Origin: Branchiostoma floridae
Lineage: Eukaryota > Chordata > Leptocardii > Amphioxiformes > Branchiostomatidae
Assembly (NCBI RefSeq): GCF_000003815.2
Contig: NC_049995.1
Span: 5,968,475-6,032,474 of the forward strand
Direction: 5' to 3'
Length of the DNA stretch: 64,000 bases
Each line of letters starts with the position of its first letter. The stretch's first letter is position 1. This document shows positions 59,901 through 64,000 of this stretch, in pieces. Position numbers and translations under genes: made by a program. The notes beneath the pieces are model-generated. The model saw nothing but the letters and a program-made list of their open reading frames with translations, was not told the origin of the DNA and made no database searches.

Positions 59901-61590
59901 CCTATGACCGAGTTCATGTACTGGACAGATTTAGTTGGAGATAGGAAAATTAAACGGGCTCGCCATGATGGAAGTATGACAGAGACCATTTTTAAATCAC
60001 TACCCGGCTACAGTAGGTGGTGTTTTCTTTGTTACTGTTACAATTCGTCGTTATGCATTATACCTTGCACCACAGATGTTTTAAACATGAAAAACATAAT
60101 TCTGCTATTACAAGGAAAACTCCGGTTGCTCTTGCCAGATTACCCTGTCACTCGCACTTATAATGTTATTTTTTCTGTAACCTAACAATAATATCTCCAC
60201 GCTTAAATCTAGCTATGTTCCTGAGGTTGGACCAAGCTGGGGATAATATTTACTGGACGAACTGGTACGGTAGTACTATCTCGGTGTCCCGGAAGGACGG
60301 ATCGTTCACCAGAACACTTGTGACAACTTGGGCCCTTTATTTGACCCTGGACAGCAGAAATGGGTGACTTTTACAAACAGACAGGCCTTTAAAACCATTG
60401 CAGTTAGGCTATCAAAATCAGATGCACATAATTCTTACAGCCAAGTATTGATGTATTCAAATATTCATCTTTCCATTTCAATGTTGTATTCCGTTTGCAA
60501 GATAGGTCATTTATAACTAAAATAAGTAAAATGATCGTTTATTGGAGTTTTAAAGTTTGGCTTTATTAGTGGCAGCTTACTTTCCTTTTCTGTTATTTCA
60601 TCACCTTTAGTAACCAATGACGCTTTTTATTTCTGTCTTGATATTCAATGGGCAGGCTTGTTTTCACAGTTTCATGTACTGGAGGGTCTTGGATTCAGAT
60701 GGGAACAGAATTGACCGTGCTGCGATGGACGGCAGCAATGTAACTACCATCATTAGTAACCGTTATAATCCCACTGCTCTTACAATAGACTACAAAGGTA
60801 AGACATATGTAGCACATAGAATTCTAATACATTACGTTACTATTCTTCCAATAATCGCGGCATTTCTCCCACGGATGAAGTATTTTTCTTTTTTCAATTC
60901 AATTTTGGGTGATTATTCGAAATTCCATTTGTTTTTAGCCGAAGTGTTTTGAGCTGGTCTATTTTATCGTTTTTCACGATGTGCACTGGAGGAGTCCATT
61001 ATGAAGGGGGGTTAAATATTCATTTCCGGGATTAAGTGTGTTAAGTAGAAGTCATCTTTAAGCATAGAAATTATCTGGGAAGTGTGTTCTTGCATGGGAT
61101 TTGGAGATGACTGAGCTATGCTTCATTTGCTCTCGAGCAAATAAATGTCAGTCTTTTCAGTTAAATCTTGTTTTTCTCCTCATTAGAGAATCGTCTGTAC
61201 TATTCGTCACGGAGAGCGATCTACAGCTCAGACATGCTCGGCAACGATAAACGACGAGTTAACCGTGACTACAATGGACAATTTGTAACTATTTACTCGC
61301 TTGCAGTTGATGATAACTACGTTTACTCGGTGACATCAATAGGTGAACTCGTAAGGTAAGGAAATTACCTTTATCTTTCCTATCTTTCTCGTAGGAAAGT
61401 GTACTAATTATGAGTCAAATTCAAAAGTCACTGTCTTGTGTTCCCCTTAAGTATTACTTCGGAATAATTTGACATATATACCGCACGTTTAGGTTCTCCA
61501 AAACCAACATGAATGAGACTGTTCTGGTTCATGACATGAGTACTCCATATGACATCTACTTGTCAACGGCATCGCCTAACGCCACCAATG
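40344..61590 (+). CDS. Multidomain secreted or membrane protein: CUB, CCP, MAM, SRCR, fucolectin, LDLR-B (partial, 27 exons)
   Basis: Assembled from 27 exons with GT-AG edges; coding length 4,374 bp, 1,458 codons, one frame, entering and leaving in phase 1. Order: CUB, CCP1, MAM1, CCP2, MAM2, CCP3, SRCR1, SRCR2, a 9-codon Gly/Ser linker, FTP fucolectin, SRCR3, SRCR4, five LDLR-B/YWTD exons. Almost every domain is bounded by phase-1 introns, the classic signature of exon shuffling. All modules are extracellular, disulfide-rich binding domains, so an adhesion, scavenger or immune-recognition role is plausible but not shown. No signal peptide or transmembrane segment was found; both termini are outside what I could assign. 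It could be two adjacent genes: after SRCR3 the intron start reads GGTACATGA, which would also end a protein at VCGT-stop. The continuous frame favours one gene. Confidence 0.75.
41689..41874 (+). CDS. CCP/sushi domain 1 exon
   Basis: Single phase 1-1 exon. It has four cysteines in the CCP pattern: [37 protein letters not shown]-glycosylation sequons (NFT, NGT) are present. Very close to CCP2 (44,716) and CCP3 (48,202), so the three arose by exon duplication. Confidence 0.9.
41933..41990. repeat. (TG)n microsatellite
   Basis: Nearly pure TG dinucleotides, with two small breaks, in the intron after CCP1. Confidence 0.95.
41991..42722 (+). mobile_element. TTAA-type MITE end, interrupted inside its C tract
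   Basis: About 41,991-42,103 matches the terminal region of the element at 56,587-57,530 (TTGGTGGCTCTAG, GCCGTTCTGGCGTTATAGGA, CCTCAAAAGCCCCC). The expected end, CCGGTCTGAATAGGGTTAA, appears only at 42,704-42,722 after another C tract. About 590 bp of unrelated sequence separates the two C runs, so something inserted into or duplicated across the C tract. Confidence 0.65.
42819..44352 (+). CDS. MAM domain 1 exons (3)
   Basis: Exons 42,819-42,980, 43,732-43,994, 44,259-44,352; phases 1-1, 1-0, 0-1. Landmarks: [40 protein letters not shown], then DIAVDDVTV and a final GTC. MAM domains mediate cell-surface adhesion and dimerisation. The acceptor before the third exon is an unusual A-rich TTCAAAAAAAAAAG, also seen in MAM2, so it is an inherited feature of the duplicated unit. 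Confidence 0.88.
43020..43260. mobile_element. Likely transposon remnant in the MAM1 intron
   Basis: The text CTGACGTTTCGATGCCTGTC followed by AGACATCTTCATCAGAGCTT is a phrase often seen in animal repeats, and GTTGCCATGGCAACGGGTTT follows at about 43,245. No ends were found. Family unknown. Confidence 0.35.
44716..44889 (+). CDS. CCP/sushi domain 2 exon
   Basis: Single 174-bp phase 1-1 exon: [36 protein letters not shown]. Four cysteines. Preceded by a good acceptor (TTTTCATTCAG). Confidence 0.9.
45356..47796 (+). CDS. MAM domain 2 exons (3)
   Basis: Exons 45,356-45,499, 46,661-46,920, 47,724-47,796, same phases as MAM1. Landmarks: [50 protein letters not shown]. The third exon is 21 bp shorter than in MAM1 and lacks the closing Cys that MAM1 has in GTCPPG. 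Its acceptor is A-rich (GTATTGAAAAAAAG). Two transposons sit in its introns, one starting 13 bp after the first donor. Confidence 0.85.
45513..46004. mobile_element. hAT-like MITE with a nested retroelement tail
   Basis: Left end CAGGGGTCGAAATAC and right end complementary to CAGGGCTCAAAATAC; such CAGGG ends are typical of hAT-derived MITEs. The interior has several GCAGGT or CCTGCA motifs. A block at 45,858-45,960 starting GAAGAAGAAGAAGAACTTTA looks like the reverse of a retroelement 3' end inserted in it. A candidate imperfect 8-bp duplication is GCTACACA on the left and GCTACATG on the right. Confidence 0.5.
46983..47152. mobile_element. 170-bp MITE, TACTGTAAATGCA ends, TA-flanked
   Basis: Both ends read TACTGTAAATGC with GTTCGCGG just inside, and the interior is rich in CGCGAA and TTCGCG. 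The ends begin and finish on TA, which suggests a Tc1/mariner-type origin. Lies in the MAM2 intron. Confidence 0.85.
48202..48375 (+). CDS. CCP/sushi domain 3 exon
   Basis: Single 174-bp phase 1-1 exon: [36 protein letters not shown]. It has the four CCP cysteines plus one extra beside the first (HCCD). The normal DGYQL is AWYQL, so this copy has diverged at a conserved Gly. Confidence 0.88.
48931..49370 (+). CDS. SRCR domain 1 exons (2)
   Basis: Exons 48,931-49,116 and 49,239-49,370. Six cysteines: [40 protein letters not shown], matching group A SRCR domains, which are also typically split over two exons. Opens [20 protein letters not shown]. Group A SRCR domains act in scavenger-type ligand binding. 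Confidence 0.9.
49464..49855 (-). mobile_element. 3' end of a non-LTR retrotransposon ORF2
   Basis: The minus-strand frame ends with features of LINE reverse-transcriptase C termini: [12 protein letters not shown], then [14 protein letters not shown], then a short tail ending GTEED and a stop. Downstream is a simple tail of TAAG units (on the plus strand TTACTTACTTACTTACTTAA, about 49,464-49,483). The core reverse transcriptase and everything upstream are missing, so this is a dead 5'-truncated copy sitting between SRCR1 and SRCR2. Confidence 0.85.
49953..50376 (+). CDS. SRCR domain 2 exons (2)
   Basis: Exons 49,953-50,144 and 50,242-50,376. Six group A cysteines: [41 protein letters not shown]. 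Opens [20 protein letters not shown], near identical to SRCR1 and SRCR4. Confidence 0.9.
50926..50952 (+). CDS. 27-bp micro-exon encoding a Gly/Ser linker
   Basis: Between TGTGTCCTTAG and GTATGT lies a 27-base phase 1-1 exon encoding SGSGGGQC within a Gly/Ser run. It joins SRCR2 to the fucolectin domain in frame. Both splice sites are strong. It probably acts as a flexible hinge with one free Cys. A degenerate duplicate lies at 52,359-52,393. Confidence 0.65.
51104..51937 (+). CDS. Fucolectin-type (FTP, F5/8C-like) lectin domain exons (2)
   Basis: Exons 51,104-51,329 and 51,750-51,937, phases 1-2 and 2-1. Landmarks: [78 protein letters not shown]. These match the eel-fucolectin/tachylectin-4/pentraxin-1 family. 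In that family a His plus two Args contact fucose; SCTL replaces the usual SCTHT, so the ligand His may be missing here and fucose binding should not be assumed. Confidence 0.87.
52359..52393 (+). pseudogene. Degenerate duplicate of the Gly/Ser linker micro-exon
   Basis: GGTTCTGGAGGTGGACAAGC matches the linker exon (GGTTCTGGAGGCGGACAATG), and the donor and first intron bases also match (GTATGTAACTT versus GTATGTATCTT). The acceptor AG is gone (CATGTTTCTCTGG), so it is unlikely to be spliced. It suggests that a linker plus fucolectin unit was once duplicated and the second lectin was lost. Confidence 0.55.
52735..53010 (+). repeat. Left minisatellite arm (~83-bp units)
   Basis: Roughly three units of GTACGGAGTTGTACGAACTT, GTCCGAAGTTATGACGTCA, ATGACGTCATCTAAACTTTG and GACAGTCAGCCGGGTGG. 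Each unit has one or two TGACGTCA palindromes. Confidence 0.9.
53361..54564 (+). pseudogene. Four-exon gene inside the 3.1-kb element, DUF3987-like start, unusual C terminus
   Basis: Exons 53,361-53,453 (ATG), 53,613-53,775, 54,061-54,079 (19-bp micro-exon), 54,405-54,564 (TAA); all GT-AG, 435 bp, one frame of 144 aa. An in-frame TAG at 53,406-53,408 breaks the first exon; alternatively that TAG is itself an acceptor AG and exon 1 begins at 53,409. The product contains [12 protein letters not shown], a hydrophobic helix ([20 protein letters not shown]) and [11 protein letters not shown], resembling from memory the N-terminal part of DUF3987 ATPase-like proteins just before their Walker A loop. 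The loop itself is missing and an acidic tail ending TTNKRRSI follows. AATAAA at about 54,860. I infer an internally deleted derivative of a gene once carried by a larger element. Confidence 0.5.
55015..55800 (-). repeat. Right minisatellite arm (78-bp units, about eight regular copies)
   Basis: Units repeat every 78 bp (for example 55,095 and 55,173): TTGTTGACCTACCCTGCCCA, CTGTCCAAAGTTAGATGACG, TCACGTAACTTTGCACAACT, TAGGACAACTTTGCACAC. Every unit holds TGACGTCA. Variation is ordered: the early units have CTTGTTGACC, the later ones CATGCCGCCC, and the last decay toward the terminus. Confidence 0.93.
56012..56459 (+). CDS. SRCR domain 3 exons (2)
   Basis: Exons 56,012-56,212 and 56,334-56,459. 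Cysteines: [40 protein letters not shown]. Opens [19 protein letters not shown], three residues longer than its sisters. The donor GGTACATGA doubles as a possible in-frame stop, so an alternative protein ending here (IVCGT) is possible if the intron is retained. Confidence 0.87.
56551..57673. mobile_element. MITE of the GGTCACATTT family, split by a nested element
   Basis: Left end GGTCACATTTCCAAAAGGGG then GCCCGGCC; right end complementary to GGTCACATTTCCAAACCGGC then ACCCGGCC. The body right of the nested element matches 33,650-33,780 (AGAAATATACACA, then ATGCCCATGAA, then TTTTATATC). Without the 0.94-kb insert it would be ~180 bp. Confidence 0.75.
56587..57530. mobile_element. 944-bp TTAA-flanked MITE (piggyBac-type), complete
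   Basis: Ends read TTAACCCTCTTCAGACCGGG and, inverted, TTAACCCTATTCAGACCGGG (one difference in 20). TTAA at both sides and CCC termini fit piggyBac-type target use, though Kolobok and Sola3 also use TTAA. A G-run and a C-run sit just inside the two ends. No transposase. Its right half matches 8,690-9,125 and 41,991-42,103. Confidence 0.8.
57691..57862. mobile_element. 172-bp palindromic MITE, ~62-bp arms
   Basis: The left arm from GTCTCTACCAGACTCCGGGT to GAGGAGTAAGCAAG is mirrored at the right end with only a few mismatches, around a ~45-bp centre. Non-coding. It lies 18 bp from the end of the MITE at 56,551-57,673. Confidence 0.85.
58007..58544 (+). CDS. SRCR domain 4 exons (2)
   Basis: Exons 58,007-58,198 and 58,419-58,544. 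I start exon one after GTTTAG because this gives phase 1 and the DxSRIRL opening seen in SRCR1 and SRCR2. Cysteines: [40 protein letters not shown]. The usual Gly of PGWG is Thr here. Confidence 0.88.
58910..59701. mobile_element. Diverged TTAA-type MITE
   Basis: Right end AGTCTGAATAGGGTTAA with CCTCAAAAGCCCCC just inside; candidate left end TTAATCCTATTTTGATCG. Interior carries reverse-orientation family phrases (GAGCCACCAAAT, CCAAGATGGCAGACCGCATG) and GGTGGTGGATATAAGATGG. It ends 90 bp before the first LDLR-B exon. Confidence 0.6.
59791..61590 (+). CDS. LDLR class B (YWTD) repeat exons (5)
   Basis: Exons 59,791-60,012, 60,213-60,363, 60,670-60,797, 61,187-61,355, 61,493-61,590, with phases linking cleanly (1-1, 1-2, 2-1, 1-2, 2-1). 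Repeat landmarks: [92 protein letters not shown]. These form a beta-propeller blade series; six blades are normal, so one more exon or an EGF-like module is expected beyond 61,590. Exon 60,213-60,363 uses donor GTGACT, which I chose because it restores N-G-F-M-Y-W. Confidence 0.85.
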
Positions 61591-61903
61591 GTAATAACCT
61601 CTGATGTAATTATGATCGCATTTGTGTGTTGATAGTACTTTATGTTTATTGTTGAACAGCAAACCATGTGAACGGATTACTGATTAGATTGTTAGACACA
61701 GACAGATCAGGAAAAAATGTTTCGCCCTCTCGTGGTTTTTCAAGGTGTTGTATGTCAAGTTCCAACCATATGCTGTAGTCACAGTTTGGGGAAGAAGTAA
61801 AATAGATTTGGATCAATGGTAGATTTTTTGCAGTGTGGGTTTGATTTTGTTATAGTTTGGATAGTTGTGTTTTCATAATTAAATATGCATAAACCATGTT
61901 ACT

Positions 61904-62818
61904 TTAACCCTCAAGCACCCGACCCTTTTTTGCGACTAAAATGACCGTGTGGGGTCCAAACGGACCCCAACATGTTTTCTTCATAAAATTTCAGTTCCAA
62001 TTCTTATTGATGATCATTGTACATACATTGATTCGTCAATAATAGAGGAATATTTTGTGATGTTAAGGTGTTTGTAATTGAATCTCATCATCATAATTTC
62101 TGCTAAAGATCGGAAGGACCACGTTTTGCACTAAATCTCTTCTGACTAGAGAGAGGAATTTTGAGGGCCTTAGAAAATTTATGTCGTTTAACTCATGAAC
62201 GGCTAGTGATAAAGCTACGAAACTTGGTAATTTATCACAAAATATTGTTAGCAAAAAATTATAGTTAATAAAATAAGTTAATCATTTTTTGGTTACCATG
62301 GCTAGGGAATTATGACAGGCAGAATTTTAGTCAAAATTTTCCAATTTCGATTAAAACAAGCTTTTTTTGAAACTACACTTGATTTCTTACAACAATTAAA
62401 TTCTATAAAATTTGATATAATTTGATATGACGTCAATGGTCAAAACCAAAGATGGCCGACATTATTAGCTAAATTACGTTCATAATGTCGTCACATTATA
62501 TTGGCACAGAATTTTTTGAAGATTTAGTATTACATGTTTAATATCCTCTGAAAGTTTTGTGGTCATACAATAAGTAGTTAAAGAGTTAGTCCCAAAAGTG
62601 TGTTTTAAAACTGCACATTTTTGCTGGGGTCCGTTTGTACTCCAGACGGACGGAATACAGAATCTCTTTATAGTTTCCACATTATTGTACCAATCTTCGT
62701 AAAAACGTAAGAGAAGGTATAGCAGATATTGCCTGACAAAGTCACGGAAGGAATTTTTCTTCAGATCAAAAATGTTCAAACGGTCCAAATGGACCCCACT
62801 CGGGTGTTTGAGGGTTAA
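61904..62818. mobile_element. 915-bp TTAA-flanked MITE with GGGGTCCAAACGGACCCC-like ends
   Basis: Left end TTAACCCTCAAGCACCCGAC; right end complementary to TTAACCCTCAAACACCCGAG. Just inside both ends lie GGGGTCCAAACGGACCCC or GGTCCAAATGGACCCC. Interior shares family phrases (GGTTACCATGG, TGACAGGCAGAATTT, CAAAGATGGCCGACA) with the other TTAA elements. No transposase. Confidence 0.78.
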
Positions 62819-63570
62819 TAACTTCATCGGACAAAATCCAAGATGGCGGACCACATGACGACATCTAGAATAGTAGCCCATAACCCAATTGAATTTGCAG
62901 TTACTTGGTATTCTTTAATCAAAAACAAGAACGAGAATGAATGTGTTAGTTTACTTCCATCGTATTTTGCGATTATTTGTTGCAAACATGTATTTTTTTT
63001 TTAATTCAAGGTGGTGGATATGAGATGGCAGAGCTATACTGGTACCTTAGATATACATGGCTTCATTTTATGCTATTGGCAACACAAATCGTAACAAACA
63101 TTACCATTCTGATATCTGCACTTGCTGCTACGTTTTTATACCATACCTAACTATCTTCAAGTTTTAAATCTGGAAAAACCGGAAATAGGGTTACAAATAT
63201 AAACATTTTCAGGGGTACGATTCCCGCAGACCATCTACAATGTTCACACCTGTATCGCGTACCACATTGGCTTTCTACCACATTAGTTTTCCTGCACTAA
63301 GATGTCCCCTGCACCTTTTTACATGCTTTCATCCAATACAATGAAATTGATGACGCCATTATTACCCATAGTACGTTTTAATACCGTAAAATTCCATAAC
63401 ATCAATGAATATTGCGTTTACATCATTCTCTGATTTTGGTGGTCGTATGACAAGTCGTATAAGAGTAACTGGACCTAGAAGGGGCGGGCCTCAAAAGCTT
63501 GCCCGGCCCAGATTGACATCAATAGAGCCAGAATTGACATCAATAGAGGTAGCCAGAATATGGTTAAAAG
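62819..63570. mobile_element. Fragment of a TTAA-family MITE
   Basis: CAAAATCCAAGATGGCGGAC, GGTGGTGGATATGAGATGG and GGCCTCAAAAGC recur from the elements at 58,910 and 56,587. The left end abuts the complete element at 61,904-62,818; no terminal TTAA was found on the right. The AGATTGACATCAATAGAG phrase is repeated twice near 63,510-63,550. Confidence 0.5.
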
Positions 63571-63635
63571 CGTGTAGTAAGACCAAGTTCACAATAAAGC
63601 CATTAGGGCATTAGCCCACTCTATATTTTTTTATT

Positions 63636-64000
63636 TTGATTTTATTTCATTTATTTGCACATAAAAAAGGGCATACATAGGGTAAAGATAAACAATACTT
63701 AAAATCCGTGCAGGAGTGAGGTAGAAGCCAAAAAAGGCTTACAGAAGCCCTCCTGCTAACAACTAGTAAACACAATTCGAATGAAATAATCGGACAAAAC
63801 GTACACAAACGATAACAAAACATAAATGTGTAACAGCAATTTGATGATTAAGGCAAATTTGAAACAAAAAAAAGAATACAAATCATAAATAAAATTTGCA
63901 GGATCGATTCGCCACGCACCCTCCTCGAAGTAAAGAAATTGTATATTACTCCCGGAAGCAGTATTGAGGTTGACTGTATTATCTCTGTCTGCAGTAACTG
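63636..64000 (-). mobile_element. LINE 3' UTR fragment (CR1-like), reverse orientation
   Basis: On the minus strand the segment runs into AATAAATGAAATAAAATC as a 3' tail. It contains a strong hairpin between GCAGGAG and CTCCTGC (about 63,710-63,757) with inner AAGCC and GGCTT arms. Such terminal hairpins and short tails suit CR1/L2-type elements. No ORF remains in the window. Confidence 0.5.

Larger units (their letters stand above)
61591..64000. other. Intron or 3' flank of the multidomain gene, repeats only
   Basis: No further exon recognised before the window ends. Contents are a complete TTAA-type MITE, a related fragment and a LINE 3' end, listed separately. Confidence 0.55.

Overview
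The window looks like an assembled contig from a cephalochordate (lancelet, Branchiostoma-like) genome. The evidence is (i) genes with many short phase-1 exons and GT-AG introns, (ii) C2H2 zinc-finger arrays that alternate a CGECGYR-type and a CDQCDYSAA-type finger, (iii) kelch-like tandem duplicates, (iv) a receptor-like gene combining CUB, CCP/sushi, MAM, SRCR, fucolectin and LDLR-B modules, and (v) a dense load of MITEs, SINEs and LINE remnants. The species call is inference; no database was searched.

Layout. 1-7,530: two minus-strand zinc-finger loci, a 5'-truncated decayed copy (1-716) and an intact 10-finger gene (6,483-7,487), separated by repeat-rich DNA. 7,531-11,793: no gene seen; MITE fragment, a strong hairpin and a weak solo-LTR candidate. 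11,794-32,566: two plus-strand tandem BTB-BACK-kelch genes with the same five-exon structure. Copy A (11,794-15,365) is intact. Copy B (17,093-32,566) has its BTB exon split by an 11,661-bp element (17,284-28,944). That element has 117-bp near-perfect terminal inverted repeats, a GCCC target duplication, and an interior made almost entirely of an ~89-bp satellite in two arms of opposite orientation; 643 bases of the left arm are an assembly gap. Removing the element plus one GCCC gives back a 255-bp exon, exactly the size in copy A. 32,567-40,343: no gene; SINEs, MITEs, a minisatellite foldback and inverted repeat pairs.

40,344 to at least 61,590: one plus-strand multidomain gene, 27 recognisable exons, 4,374 bp, one continuous frame of 1,458 codons with both ends outside what I could assign. 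Domain order is CUB, CCP, MAM, CCP, MAM, CCP, SRCR, SRCR, Gly/Ser linker micro-exon, fucolectin (FTP), SRCR, SRCR, five LDLR-B/YWTD exons. Its introns hold the rest of the window's mobile DNA. The most notable is a 3,130-bp element (52,694-55,823) with an 8-bp target duplication, inverted CRE-rich minisatellite arms, and a small four-exon gene inside it.

The biology ties together as host genes being remodelled: by tandem duplication (zinc fingers, kelch genes), by phase-1 exon shuffling (the receptor-like gene), and by foldback elements whose arms are tandem satellites. At least three unrelated elements here share that foldback-of-minisatellites design.
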